Of a DNA stretch of 64,000 nt, positions 34,540-47,175 are shown one piece after another; positions within the stretch are counted from its first letter, which is position 1, and each line of letters begins with the position of its first letter. Under the pieces are notes generated by a model. That model saw nothing but the letters and a program-made list of their open reading frames with translations. It had not been told where the DNA came from and made no database searches. The translations under genes were made by a program, and so were the position numbers. Origin of the DNA: Thereva unica (taxonomy: Eukaryota; Arthropoda; Insecta; Diptera; Therevidae); the NCBI GenBank assembly GCA_949987705.1, contig OX465282.1, positions 36,172,039-36,236,038 on the forward strand, written 5' to 3'.

Positions 34540-35655
34540 ATAGATTTACTAGAGGAATTACGTTACTGAATGTAACATATAAAATATTCTCATATATTCT
34601 GTATACTCGCTTATTGGGTCAGTATGAAAGAGTAATTGGAAATTAACAATGCGGATTCAAGAAACAAAAGTCCACAGTCGATCACATATTCGCATTACGA
34701 TAGGCAATTGAAAAGACGAAAGAATATAGGGACACACCTCTTTTTCATTGACTTAAAGACAGGATGTGATCTTGCGGTGCGACCAAAAATCTACGAAGCA
34801 ATGATGGAACTGAACTTTCCAGACCAATTAATTCAACTCACTAAAACCTCATTGAGTCGAGTGATAAACAAAGTGAGAACACAGAGCAATGTATTGGTAC
34901 CCTTTGAAACGAACAAAGGCCTCAGGCTAGAGAACTCCCCATCCTGCTTACTATTTAACATCTTATTAGAAAAAGCGGCGCAGGGAGGCACGCATTGAAA
35001 CCAAAGGGGCAATTCTAAACAAGTCTAGTCAGCTAATGGCATATGCAGATGATATAGCCATCACCCAGGACAATGGCTGCAGCAAAGGAAGCCTATGCAG
35101 CGTTAGAAAAGCAGTATCAAATCGGGAATTATTATCAATGAAAATAAAAAGAAATATATGCGAATCCCTAATAGAAACAGTAGAGGAAGAACAGGACAAA
35201 ATATAACAATCGACAGATATAACACAAAATCCGTAAACGAGTTCACCTACATAGGAACTCAAATTAACAAAGACAACAACCTTACGGCGGAAATTAAAAG
35301 AAGAATATTGCTAGCGTACAAAACAAAGAATAAGCAGGATCATCAAATATAAGTTATACAAAACAGTCATAAAACCAGTGTTGATGTACGGATCGGAAGC
35401 AAGGGCGCTTACTAGGCATGACGAGCAGGTCCTCGGAAGCTGCAAAAGGAAAACTCTCCGCAGAATCGCAGGCGCAGTAAATGAAGAACGAAAAGCATCG
35501 AGGTCTCACGCCTTCGCTGGATGGAGGATGGAGGACATGTGATGAGAATGTCTGAAGAAGCGCCCCAAAAATCCTGTGCCTCCAAAAACTAGAGGGAAGA
35601 AGGTCATACGAAAGACGTAGGAACAGATAAAAAGATGACATAGAAATGGATTTAT
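34540..35655 (+). pseudogene. RTE-like LINE RT fragment in hAT element
   Basis: Frames give RGITLLNVTYKIFSYIL, a CGFKKQKSTVDHI region, LFFIDLKTGCD, YADDIAIT (about 35040) and FTYIGTQINKDNNLTAEIKR, ending with traces of the C-terminal region (RTLRRIAG-like) near 35470. It belongs with the 42851-44735 element in type but differs in sequence. Several frameshifts; not functional. Confidence 0.8.
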
Positions 35656-35784
35656 GTTATCTTTGTAGTCATATTATTTTATTTTAAATTATTATCCTAA
35701 ACCATTTTACACACTGTATTATAGTTAAGTAAAATTCTTTTAAACTTTTAAACTCTTTTAAACTTTAAACTTTTAAAATTCTTT

Positions 35785-37387
35785 GGAGTCAGATGAGCAA
35801 AACATAAGGAATTGTCTCGAGAGTAAAAATTTTTTTTTGGAACATGTTAGTTACATCGAATACTATACGAAATGGACATTTTCTACCTCTAGCAACCGCC
35901 GCTACGTAAGTTATCGGCCATTATGTCAAAAACTTACCATTTTGGTCGTTCTTTCTAAATATAGATGCGTATATCTCGGCATGTGTAGGTCCGAAAAAAT
36001 CGAAAAAAATAGAGGTTGTTCGTTATGATATTGGCTACCAGCGGTTACAATATGAAACTTTTATCTCCACACATAACCTCTAAAAAATTCAAAAACTGAA
36101 GAAACTACTGAATTTTGGTTTTTTGGTGATAACTTCGGATATTTTTCGTGAAATTTGATGAAATTTTCAAAAGTTATACTTTATAATGTGAACAATAACT
36201 GGTTAAAATTACAAGCCAAAATATCTAATACAAGGCTCAAAAATTGACTTCAAATTTGAAAATTGATTGGCCTATCAGTTTTGTGCATCGCTTCGTATGA
36301 GGTTCTTACTTTTTTTAAAATGTAGCTTCTTTTATGCACTTTTGATGGTGAAAAAGAAAAATTTTTAAACTTGAAGAAAAGTGAAAAAAATCGAATCGAC
36401 AATCGACAATTTTTGTATTTTTTCGTCAATTTTTTAGAAAAATTTGAGCTTTTTTGGCAAAGCTCAATTTCTATTGTATTATTAATTCAATTTTGACATA
36501 TGATGATCGAAAAATTGACTTTTTTCAAAAACTGTGTATTTTTTCTAAAAAAATTGACGAAAAAATGCAAAAATTGTCGATTGTCGATTCGATTTTTTTC
36601 ACTTTTCTTCAAGTTTAAAAATTTTTCTTTTTCACCATCAAAAGTGCATAAAAGAAGCTACATTTTAAAAAAAGTAAGAACCTCATACGAAGCGATGCAC
36701 AAAACTGATAGGCCAATCAATTTTCAAATTTGAAGTCAATTTTTGAGCCTTGTATTAGATATTTTGGCTTGTAATTTTAACCAGTTATTGTTCACATTAT
36801 AAAGTATAACTTTTGAAAATTTCATCAAATTTCAAGCTACATTTTAAAAAAAGTAAGAATCTCATACGAAGCGATGCACAAAACTGATAGGCCAATCAAT
36901 TTTCACATTTGAAGTCAATTTTTGAGCCTTGTATTAGATATTTTGGCTTGTAATTTTAACCAGTTATTGTTCACATTATAAAGTATAACTTTTGAAAATT
37001 TCATCAAATTTCACGAAAAATATCCGAAGTTATCACCAAAAAACCAAAATTCAGTAGTTTCTTCAGTTTTTGAATTTTTTAGAGGTTATGTGTGGAGATA
37101 AAAGTTTCATATTGTAACCGCTGGTAGCCAATATCATAACGAACAACCTCTATTTTTTTCGATTTTTTCGGACCTACACATGCCGAGATATACGCAACTA
37201 TATTTAGAAAGAACGACCAAAATGGTAAGTTTTTGACATAATGGCCGATAACTTACGTAGCGGCGGTTGCTAGAGGTAGAAAATGTCCATTTCGTATAGT
37301 ATTCGATGTACCTAACATGTTCCAAAAAAAAAATTTTACTCTCGAGACAATTCCCTTTTCACTAAAATTTGATGCTCATCTGACTCC
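35785..37387. mobile_element. 1.6-kb palindromic TIR element
   Basis: GGAGTCAGATGAGCA at 35785 is mirrored by its complement ending 37387. Long arms are complementary nearly throughout, with a centre near 36520. The right arm has an extra tandem copy of a 179-bp segment (36657-36835 and 36836-37014) that the left arm has once. Short open frames appear on both strands as mirror images. Non-coding. Confidence 0.85.
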
Positions 37388-37477
37388 ACTATATATTATT
37401 TTTAGTGTGCCGCCAAATTTTGAAATTGTTAAAAGTGTGCCGCAACAGAAAAAAGGTTGAGAATCACTGGTGTAGAT

Positions 37478-38610
37478 CAACCAGGAATCTCTGGAAAGTT
37501 AGCCTCTGATGGAAATTAGGACGTATGTCCATAAACCTTAGACTGACTCTTCAACTGGGTTAGTTGTTCTTGATCAGGTTTCTTCCTTCTACCGGTCTTC
37601 AATGCGCCGCATAAATAACAAAAAAAACAACGCTGTTGTTACCTTATATCTCCTGGCCGCTGGTCGCTCAAAAACATTTCGGGTTCCTAGCCGCCTAATC
37701 GCGTCCCTATCGGATATTAGGGACCCTTGTTAGGTGTGGAGAGATGTTTCACTTGACCTCATCTGCGGGTGGGGCCTAACTTGGCACCAAGTTGACACTA
37801 ACAAGCCTGCCTCATCCGATGATCTTCTGATGGATTGAAACTTCAGCAGACGTCTTCTCTAGTATCACTCATTTATCTTGTTTATATAAAGGGATTTTCT
37901 CGAGACTTGAATTCACCAATGACCTGAACTGCTGCTAGTTCTTGTTTTCGTTCTAATTTTCCTCTACCAAACCCAACTCGTCTTCCAAACTTATTTATGT
38001 TTTATTTTTTTGCCTGTTTTTTTCGTAAATACAAACTCGACCATTCAAAAAATTTTTTTTCTTTCTATTCACCAAATGTTTTTCTCACAGACTTTTATAT
38101 ATTTTTGGTACTTCCGCCTCCTCCGTTTTTCAAAAAAACCAATCGTCTAATCCTTAATGTCCTCAGTTTCGAGTGCCCGTATACTTGTTTCAAAAATAAA
38201 CTTTCCGATTTAAAAAAAAAACTAAACTGGTTTTCTGATTAAAAATCAATTTCTTTTTCCCAGTCTCCAAGAAACGGAACTATATCTCTCCGATTTTCAA
38301 AATCTAACTCACTTTTATTTTTTTTTTCTTTCCCCCCAGGCCTCCTTTTTTTTACAAAAAAAAATCCCTGGCTTTTTAAAAAAAATTAATTCTCTTCATA
38401 ACTCAGTAGTTAAAAAATATTGCCGATAAAATTGGTATCCGCCAAATTCCTAGCTGGGGATAGGTCCGCCGTTACAACCTTCTCTGGGCAACGAACAGGA
38501 AGGCTTCCTTATTTCTACCAGGAAAAAGCATTCTCAATTTTCCTTGTAGGAATATCGATTCCCCGCTTTCTATCCACTCTAAGGATTGCGGATCTGGCTT
38601 ATCGATTTCT
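37478..38610. other. no recognised gene; T-rich tracts
   Basis: 37560-37860 has higher GC and no open frame of note. 38000-38400 is T-rich. The part just before 38620 may be the 5' untranslated region of the LINE that follows. Confidence 0.4.
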
Positions 38611-38619
38611 GCTGATTTC

Positions 38620-39010
38620 ATGGAAACATTTGAGAGGAGGCTACTCTTTAAATTTGATCAGATTTTGGAAGAAAAATATAAGGAAACGATCTCCCAGAAA
38701 ATTGCTGATGTTGTTAATGGTTTCAGCGCGCAAATCACGGCATTGTCAGATGAGCTGCACATAATCAAAGCTAATTGCGACTCCATGAGTAATTTAATTG
38801 ATGATTGTCAGCGTGTGAGTAGGCTAAACGTTGCAGTTATTACTGGTATTCCATATACCTACTAATGATGAGAGTCCCAGTCAATTGCTCTCTGCTATTT
38901 CAACCACTATTGGGCATCCTTTATCAAATTTTACACATGTATTCCGAGTTAAACGCAATGTGGATACCCCTGGTAGCAGTCCCCGACGACTAGATTAGAA
39001 GTGCCAAAAG
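38620..39010 (+). pseudogene. CR1-like LINE ORF1 fragment
   Basis: An ATG at 38620 starts a coiled-coil-like stretch (ETFERRLLFKFDQ, QITALSDELHIIK), followed by NVAVITGIP and, after a frameshift near 38863, a SNFTHVFRVKRN segment. This order resembles LINE ORF1 nucleic-acid-binding proteins. It is followed directly by mid-ORF2 sequence, so the endonuclease region is deleted. Confidence 0.6.
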
Positions 39011-39019
39011 ACAGTTCTT

Positions 39020-40605
39020 TGAACAAAAATTAAACACTTTTCTCCCTTCTAAGTTGCTGTGGAAGAACTTACGATCGTTGGGTGTTTGTGGTAAAGATAG
39101 TGCAGAAGTAGACCTCGATCCCTGTGTTCTAAACCGTTCATTCGTGGAGCCTCTCCCGGATAACCTACCGCCAGTTTATTTATCCTCTCTGTCCGTGGAT
39201 GGGTTTATCTTCAGGTGTGTAGATGAACGTGAAACACACTGTGACATTATGTCCATTAAATCCAATGCAACTGGAATCGATAATATCCCTTCTTATTTCG
39301 TTAAAATCATTGCTCCTCTAATTTTACCGGTTTTAACGCATATATTTAATTCGTGTATATTGCAATCTACATTTCCATCATTATGGAAAAAGGTTGTTAT
39401 TACTCCTATTCCTAAAGTCCCTGGTCCTGGTGATGTGGGGATTTACGCCCGATTAGCATTTTACCATTTCTGTCCAAAGCACTTGAGAAAATCGTATCTG
39501 TCCAGTTGCAATCCTACCTTACCCATAAAAATCTATTGAATCCGTTGCAATTTGGGTTTAGGAAGTTCCATAGTTGCGAAACTGCGCTGCTAAAGGTCTT
39601 GACGGACTTACGAATGGCATGTGATAGAAATCCGTTGGGTATACTGATTCTTCTAGATCTCTCACGTCCTTTCAACACGGTTTGCCATAGCGTTCTTCTC
39701 AATAAATTGTCCTCCATTTTTGGCCTATCGTCTTCTGCGACTCACCTCCTTGACTCTTTCCTATTTAATAGGTACCAATGCGAGAAATATAACAAAAAAG
39801 ATTCCTCCTTTATCTCTGTACTCTCTGGTGTTCCTCAAGGCTCTGTTCTTGGACCACTGTTGTTCTGTCTATATGTTAATGATTTACCTAATTGTTTATC
39901 CTTTGCTCGTCACCATAGCTATGCGAATGACCTCCAATTATATAATTACTGTACTCCTAAAGATATCCATTGCCTTATTGAAGCCTTAAATAACGATCCT
40001 GATATCCTTGCCCCTATGTTGTGAAGATAACTTCTTGAAGTTAAATCCTAAAAAATCATCTGTACTAATCCTTAGCAGACGTCTTCTTGATACATCCAGC
40101 ATCCCCTCGCAAAAGCTAAACAATATTCCGCTGAAAATGGTCTCGTCTTCTAAGAATCTTGGAGTATTGGTTAACTCTACTTTGTCCTGTTCTGATCATG
40201 GGTCGCTTACTCTGAAAGAAATCTATACTTGTTTGCGACGCCTGCGTCTCTATGGTAGCTTGTTATCCCGTGATACTCGTCTTGCGCCAGTAAAATCCCT
40301 TATACTTCCTCATTTTCTATATGGTTCCAGTGTTTATATATGCCTTAACTCCAGTTTAAGTTTCATTTTTGGCCTTAATCGATTTGCACATGTTTCTGGT
40401 CTTCGTCCATCCTTGCTACCTTGTAACCTCCTTACATATCGCGACGTTCATGGCCTATGCTTATTGCATAAAATCGTTAATTCCTCTGCCCCCTCATATC
40501 TTACTGATAGTCATGTTCCTCTTCGTAACTCGTCGTTCTATGCAATTTCGTATTCCTAGACACTGTTCCCTGCTGGGTGGTTGTTTCTTCTTTGTACATA
40601 CATAC
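39020..40605 (+). pseudogene. CR1-like LINE ORF2 (RT) remnant
   Basis: RT motifs in successive frames: SNATGIDNIPSYF and WKKVVITPIPK (39054-39430), GFRKFHSCETALLKV and LLDLSRPFNTV, then GVPQGSVLGPLLF (39506-40024). The catalytic YADD appears as YAND. The thumb and C-terminal region follow (40008-40559). The family matches 8426-9535. The 3' part resumes at 41166 after a hAT insertion. Confidence 0.85.
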
Positions 40606-41157
40606 TAGGGTTGCCAAACATCCTCGTTTGACGAGGATTGTCCTCTTTTCATGAGTTTTGTCCTCAGTCCTCGTCGCGCTTTGAAAATCCTCGTGACTTC
40701 ATAAAAATTTATAATATTTGTGGAATTTCAACTTCTTTAACAAAATTAAATTAAAATTCAAATGTTACAAAGAAAAATAGCGATATAAATAATTTTTTTC
40801 CTTCTACTACTTCAAAAAGTATTCATCTAATCCATATTTAAACCAGAGAACTACAGAACTTCTTACTGCAAAAAGAAGTAGATTCATTGTACAAAAGTTG
40901 TACAAAAATGTAAATGCGGATTTGACTTTTAACGAGCAGGCTATAATGAACTTCATAACAATTTTAATTTATATTTGTAGCAATCTTTTGAGAAAATGGA
41001 AAACACACCACCAAAGAAACCTAAGAGGGCTACAAAATTTAATAGCGATTGGATTTCAGACGAACAAGCTTTTGTGTAGTTTTTCTTTTGTTAAATGTTT
41101 TTTTTTTACTTTTTTCGAAGTGTCCTCGTCGGGCTGCTCAAAAAAATGGCAACCCTA
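40606..41157. mobile_element. 552-bp non-autonomous hAT element
   Basis: TAGGGTTGCCA at 40606 and TGGCAACCCTA ending 41157, with the perfect 8-bp duplication ATACATAC at 40598-40605 and 41158-41165. The interior has GTCCTCGT-type subterminal repeats. A short frame starting near 40997 (METPP-like, then KRATKFNSDWISDEQAFV) ends quickly; it looks like the start of a BED/hAT transposase gene. It splits the LINE at 39020-41580. Confidence 0.88.
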
Positions 41158-41165
41158 ATACATAC

Positions 41166-41580
41166 TGTTAGACTGTGGAATAGCCTCCCATTCCATCTGC
41201 AAAGTATCAGCTCCCTCGGCACTTTCAAGAGCAGAGTGATCGCTTACCTTGGAACACGGAACGCATAAAATTGTATTTATCGCTTGCTCGCTGCGCATCA
41301 TCAGCTTTCACCTTCTCGGCTTCGGATTCATTACACCGGCTAACAATTAGCTAATAACTAAATTAAATTAAATTAAACTACTTCTAGTTTATTGTATTAT
41401 ATTCTATTCTATTTTCATTTTCTTTTACTTCTTTTAAATTGAAAATTAATTTTAAGTTTAATTTTAATTTTGTCATTAATTTTAATTTTAATAATTTTTA
41501 TAATATTTTCCGGTGTTACAGTACTAAATAAGATGTAAAATTTGTGTACTTTTTCTTTCATTAATAAATAAAAAAATAAA
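41166..41580 (+). pseudogene. CR1-like LINE 3' end
   Basis: The frame reads VRLWNSLPFHLQSISSLGTFKSRV and a stop near 41268, the usual C-terminal motif of these LINEs. An AT-rich untranslated region follows, with AATAAATAAAAAAATAAA at the end. Confidence 0.8.
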
Positions 41581-42850
41581 AATAAAGATATCGCCGCGAA
41601 CCAAAAAAAATATAACGACTTCGTTGAGGTGTCGTTAGAAGCGTATTAACGGAAATATAATCTGAAAAGATTTTTATAAAATTCGGTCGAGCAGTTTTTT
41701 GGTTGAAGCGACATAAGTGATTTTTGTATCGCCCGAACCACAAAAGATATCGACTTACTTGAGGTGCGGTTCGAAGCGTATTAGCGACGACAAATTGAAA
41801 AGATTTTTATAATATTCTGTGGAGCCGTTTTTTGGTTTAAATGACATAAGTGATTTTTGTACCTGCACTATATCACGCCAACTATAAAAGATATCGACTT
41901 AGTTGAGGTGCTATTAACGAAAATATCATCTGAAAAGATTTTTATAAGATTCGGTCGAACCGTTTTTTTGTTTAAACGACGTTCGTGAATTTTGTACCTG
42001 CACGATACCGCGCGAACTAAAAACTATATAGACTGTTTTGAGGTGCCGAAAAAAGAATATTAAAGAAAAACAGCCCTGAAAATAATTTCATAACATTTCG
42101 TCGAGCCTTTTTTTGTTTAAATGGAAAAACTTCGGCTAAGTGTCAGAAAGACCTTAAATAGATAAGTTTTGCTAATATCTAAAAAACTCGATGGAATGAG
42201 ACCCGTTTTAAACAAAGTGATCTTTTTTGGGTTCTGCCTTCCAACGAATCATCACTTGTCAAAATCCGACAACTTTTAAAAATCGTGCAAAAATTTCGTT
42301 ACCCTTTACAAACATCACGAATTATTCAAACCTTGGATCAGACGGGAAAATGTTTTCTACGCATGATACAGTTTCAGGAAATTTCGGTTCATCCCGGGAT
42401 TTCCAGTAGTTATCGATAAATTTGTTTTTTTTTTTGGTCAAGTGTGACAAGTACTTTACATTGATTAGTTTTGCTAATATCTTCCAAATTTGGAATTTCC
42501 AAATGAAGTCATTCGCTTCCCAGTTTATAAACGGCGGCGCGGCGCTTCGACACGCTCAATATGAATTCAAACACCTGCTTTAGTGTAGCGAACGAAATAC
42601 GGAGGAAATGTTTGTTTGCTAACGTTCAGGAAAAACAAATTCTCTAGAAAAATCTCGTGGGTTTGCAACTATTATAGTTATTTGAACTAGCTTCTCTCAT
42701 GATTGCTTTGTCACCAGTTCTGATACTAGTCAATTTCCCACTAGTGCTAAACGTATAACTATTTTGTAAGAAGTTAGTTTATTCCATCTTCGTTCATCGT
42801 ACTGGAAATTTAATCGTGTGGACCGAAGGGGTCAACCCCATATCCCAACT
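41581..42850 (-). repeat. TTAA/CTTCCC family copy D
   Basis: The reverse complement of B1/B2. About three ~144-bp units occupy 41581-42060, then the core with AATCCCGGGATT and the CGTGTGGACCGAAGGGGTCA end. Its end was the target of the RTE-like LINE at 42851. A few bases of it continue at 44749. Confidence 0.8.
42838..42850. other. 13-bp target duplication (left)
   Basis: CCATATCCCAACT here equals 44736-44748 on the other side of the LINE. Confidence 0.85.
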
Positions 42851-44735
42851 TCTTCTTCTTCTTCTTTAACGGCTCTACAACCGGGATCCGGTCCTGGCCT
42901 CGCGCAACTGTTCTCTCCACCGGTCCTGATTCTGAGCCGATGTCATCCAGTTTGGCATCCCTAAACTCTGAGCGTCCTGGTCCACGCCATCCTTCCAGCG
43001 AAGGTTGGGCCTCCCTCGCTGTCGCACCCCATAGGTCTTACCGCAGAGAACTTTCCGAGCAGGCTCATCTTCACTCATACGAGCTAGATGCCCTGCCCAC
43101 CGGAGCCTACCGAGCTTTATTTTCTTCACAACATCTATGTCGCGATAGCGCTCGTAGATCTCGTCATTGTAGAGTCTCCGGAATCGTCCTTCCTCACATA
43201 TGGGGCCAACAATCCTCCGAAGTATTTTCCTCTCAAACACGCCCAAGAGGTTTGAGTGCTTTTTGCTAAGCACCCACGTTTCGGATGCATATGTGAGAAC
43301 GGGTAAGACCATCGTCTTATATAGTAAAAGTTTAGACGTTATGGTTAGATATTTGGATTTGAAGAGCCTTGACAGACTATAGTAGGCTTTGTTGGCTTTT
43401 AGCAGTCGTGCGCGTATTGGTTCCATGCTATTGTCGGCTGCTACTATTGACCCAAGGTAGGTAAATGATTTTACCACGTCAAACTCGTGTTCCGCTACCT
43501 TGATTGTGGGACCAATGTTAGGTGTTCTTCCAGACGAGGCCACCATGTACTTTGTTTTGCTTTCGTTAATGTGCAGTCCCAGATTTCCTGCCGCTTGCTC
43601 AATCTGAGTGAAAGCTTCTTGTACAGCTGTTGTTGTTCTTCCAATGATGTCAATGTCGTCTGCGTAAGCCAGTAATTGGGTGGACTTGTGGAGGATTGTA
43701 CCCCTTGATGTCACGCCCGAATCTCAGATCACTTTCTCCAACGCCAGGTTGAAAAGGAGGCAGGCCAGACCGTCCCCTTGTCGGAGTCCATTATAGATGT
43801 TGATTGGTCTGGACAGTGTTCCGGATACCTTTACTTGGCTTGACACATTGATCATGGTCAACCTACATAGTCTTGTCAGTTTGTTGGGGATGCCGAATTC
43901 TCTCATGGCTTTGTAGAGTTCTACCCGGGCTATGCTATCATAGGCGGCTTTAAAGTCTATGAAGAGGTGTTGAATTGAGTTTTGAAACTCTAGACATTTT
44001 TCCATAGCCTGCCTCAAGGTGAAAATCTGATCAGTCGTTGATTTGCCTGGGCTGAAGCCACACTGGTAATGGCCTATGATGTTTCTGGCGTATGGGGCCA
44101 TCCTGTTTTGTAGGATAGCGGAGAATATCTTATACACGGTACTCAACAACGTTATACCGCGATAATTAGTGCACGCTGTGATATCTCCTTTTTTGTGTAC
44201 CGGACAGAGGATGCCTTTTCTCCAGTCTTCTGGCATCACTTCCTGCTCCCATACTTGCACAATTAATTCATGAATCGCTTGGTGTAATGTAGGCCCTCCA
44301 TATTTAACCAGCTCCGCTGCGATGCCGTCTGCACCCGAGGCCTTGTTGTTTTTGAGCCGGCTGATGGCTCTGCTAACTTCTTCTATGCTTGGTGGCGGCA
44401 GCATAGCATTGTCATCAGATATTGGTGGAGCCTCCGAATCCTCAGTTAGCTCGCCATTTAGCAATTCATGAAAGTGCTCTTCCCATCGCTCCAAGATGCC
44501 TTTAGGATCGGTGATCAGATTACCTTCTTTGTCCTTGCAGTATGTGCAACGTGGTGTGAATTGCGTCATACTGCGGACTCTTTGGTAGAACTCCCGCGCC
44601 TGGTGCGGCCGTCGTTCTCTGTACTGTTCTAGCTCACAGACGAGATTTTTTTCCCAGGCTTCCTTTTTCCGTCTGTGAATTCTCTTTTCTTCTTTTCTGA
44701 GCTCTTTATAGTTCTCTTCGCGTGCCCGTATCGTG
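42851..44735 (-). mobile_element. RTE-like LINE, 5' truncated, one stop codon
   Basis: A single frame on the minus strand from 44735 to 42875, with one TGA at 43721-43723 region just before DSGVTSRGTIL. It shows an upstream linker rich in Arg/Glu, the RT block (ASGADGIAAELVKYGG, YRGITLLSTVYKIFS, GLRQGDGLACLLFN), YADDIDIIGR, and the C-terminal YASETWVLSKKH and RLRWAGHLARM. The 3' end is (GAA)n. It is flanked by a 13-bp duplication, and the endonuclease is missing. The copy at 16381-16424 keeps CGA (Arg) at the stop position, so the stop is a CGA to TGA change. Confidence 0.88.
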
Positions 44736-44763
44736 CCATATCCCAACTAGTTCGGGTATATTA

Positions 44764-45958
44764 AGGAAAAATATGGTGAATATTTAATTAAAAGTGATTT
44801 TAAACTCATTAATTAATTTATTATGCAATTATTATTTAACATATAATTACAAAAAAGTGTGAAAGGAAAAGTGAATAAGAAAATGTTTTTCTACACCTAT
44901 ATTTATATTAATAATTTCATCATATATGTATTAATCACTTTCAAATCACTTGTAATTCCATAACTACACAAAACATTAAATTTTCAGCATACATTTTCAC
45001 TGATAAATCCAAGTGCAGTTTAAAGTATTAAAATACAATATCTTATCACTTTTAACTGCAAAAATATAACAAAAATTCCCCCATACTGCCTCTCTGCCAT
45101 GTTATTCCGGTGACTTTTTGGACTGAGACCAACACCACGAAAAATTCTCCTTCATGGCCTGTAGTTGAGAGGGCCTTGCCACATTCTTAGGCACACACAC
45201 ATACTTCCACCCAAATTTTTGCTTGAAATGCTCTTGGGACCTTGAAAAATGAAAATATGCTGAAAATTTCGATTTCGATTTTCGGACCGATTGCAATAAC
45301 TTCCCTATACCGGGAAGTTAAAATTGACGCCGGCGATATAATCGTTCGCGATTACGTTTTCATAAATCAATGCTCTTGGATACCGGTTTGAAGATTTCCC
45401 ATCTAGCATACATCTTTACTCAATTCCTCCCATTATGGATTGCAAGTAAGAGTTACGAACAAATTTGGGCAACCATAATTATAGACGTATGTTTTCCCAC
45501 ACAAAATGCATCTACGTTTATAGCGATTTGCAAACGTTCGTTTCGAGTTTCGAGAGACGGCTCGGCTGCACCAACTTTCAGATCTTTTTGTTCTAAGTAA
45601 AGTCCACTTTAACATAAAAATTGGGTCAAAAGGAAGAGAAGGCAGTGCGTACCTTGTTCAACAAAAATGAGAGTAACATGGAAACGCACCCACACGTTAT
45701 TACTGTTACATTTCGTTTAGTGCCTATACGATTCGACACCACTATCGCCGCTGCAATACGTTTTTAGGACGATTTAACTTTTTTTGTTTCATTTAATGAA
45801 ACAAACAAATTTCACATACAAATCATATCAATTTAATGTGAAGGAAAAAATGTCCAATAGGGATATCGACAATTCTTTTTCAAGCGCCATTGCCAAAATA
45901 CCGACAGGCATACTCATGAAAACTATACATAAACCTTGCTATTGAGGTGTTCTAACAC
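44764..45958. repeat. dispersed repeat, copy 1
   Basis: Matches 62240-64000 apart from small indels and the TA insertion there. Its middle (45170-45321) is a CTTCCC-type terminus ending at TTAA 45318-45321. The rest matches copy 3 from 31629. Small open frames within it recur in the copies but do not look coding. Confidence 0.8.
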
Positions 45959-46225
45959 AAACAACACCAAATCAGTCATTTCATACAGCCAGTTTCAAAC
46001 ATCGATTACACATAAAACAATGATTCATATTTATATATATTTATATATATATATATAGATTTACCCATATCTTAAAGCCCCAATTTATACACAGGTCGTG
46101 GTCTGAAACTTTTTACTTTGAGGCCAAGTTTCACCATACACTCACCGGCCGCCAGCTATATTATGCTTGCAGTTCCAGAAAGCTGACAAAAATCGCATTT
46201 ATTGTCAGTTCGTGCCTGAAGATCT
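45959..46225. other. unassigned, with AT microsatellite
   Basis: A (TA)n-rich run lies at about 46029-46060. No gene seen. Confidence 0.5.
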
Positions 46226-46530
46226 GGGGCCGGTTCACGTAACTCGACAACGAAAATTTTTTTTCGTTTCGCGTTCACGTAGCTCGAAAAAATTGCAAAT
46301 TTTCGTTTGTTGACTCGAAAGCTCTTATGTTATCGAACACTTGTATTATTAAGATTAATTTTCCAATTTAAAAGTAGACTTTTATAAGTTACTAGCTGGG
46401 ACCCGGTGCGTCTACGCTGCACCCATAAGTCAATAGTAAACAATAAAAACCATCCATTGACTTAATATTTTTCGAGATATGAATTTTACACAGATGAAAT
46501 GCCTCAAAGAACATGGGTCTTGCGTCGGCC

Positions 46531-47165
46531 GCCATGAATCGGTATATTGAGTCTACTACATTGCTTATTGCATTCTACTTATCATACCCTTTCATTTGAT
46601 ACCCATGTTGAGGGGATTGTGAAGAAAGTGGTAATCCGGCCTCTTTAGACGGCCGCCATGGATCTAAAGATATATTTTGTATACTACATTGCTTATTGTA
46701 TTCTACTTATCATACCCTTTCATTTGATACCCATGTCGAGGTGGTTGTGAAGAAAGTGGTAATTCGGCCTCTTGAGACGGCCGCCATGGATCTAAAGATA
46801 TATTTTGTATACTACATTGCTTATTGTATTCTACTTATCATACCCTTTCATTTGATACCCATGTCGAGGTGGTTGTGAAGAAAGTGGTACCCCGCCCTCT
46901 TGAGACGGCCGCCATGGATCTAAAGATATATTTTGTATACTACATTGCTTATTGTATTCTCCTTAACATACCCTTTCATTTGATACCCATGTTGAGGTGG
47001 TTGTGAAGAAAGTGGTACCCCGCCCTCTTGAGACGGCCGCCATGGATCTAAAGATATATTTTGTATACTACATTGCTTATTGTATTCTACTTATCATACC
47101 CTTTCATTTGATACCCATGTCGAGGTGGTTGTGAAGAAAGTGGTACACCGCCCTCTTGAGACGGC
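46531..47165 (+). repeat. 128-bp tandem repeat, five units
   Basis: Units contain CTACATTGCTTATTGTATTC, TTCATTTGATACCCATGT and AGACGGCCGCCATGGATCTA. Starts at 46660, 46787, 46915 and 47043 give a 127-128 bp period; the first unit is more diverged. The period is not a multiple of three and the short frames stop in each unit. Confidence 0.9.
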
Positions 47166-47175
47166 CGCTATAGAT

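Larger units (their letters stand above)
34283..37469. mobile_element. hAT-type element, 3187 bp, with nested insertions
   Basis: It starts CAGTGATTCTCAACCT and ends with AGGTTGAGAATCACTG counterpart sequence. Flanks are GTGTAGAT at 34275-34282 and 37470-37477, a perfect 8-bp duplication, diagnostic of hAT. Terminal GTGCCGC-rich motifs repeat at both ends. The interior is an RTE-like LINE fragment and a palindromic element; no hAT transposase was seen. Confidence 0.85.

Noticed and set aside
35783..37325. Matching open frames at 35783-36028 and 37134-37325
   Set aside because: They are mirror images made by the palindrome arms and differ by strand; not genes.
45370..45600. Open frame repeated at 31681-31911 and 45370-45600
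   Set aside because: It is conserved only because the repeat is; copy 2 at 63550-63760 has deletions that break it, and the opposite strand is also open.
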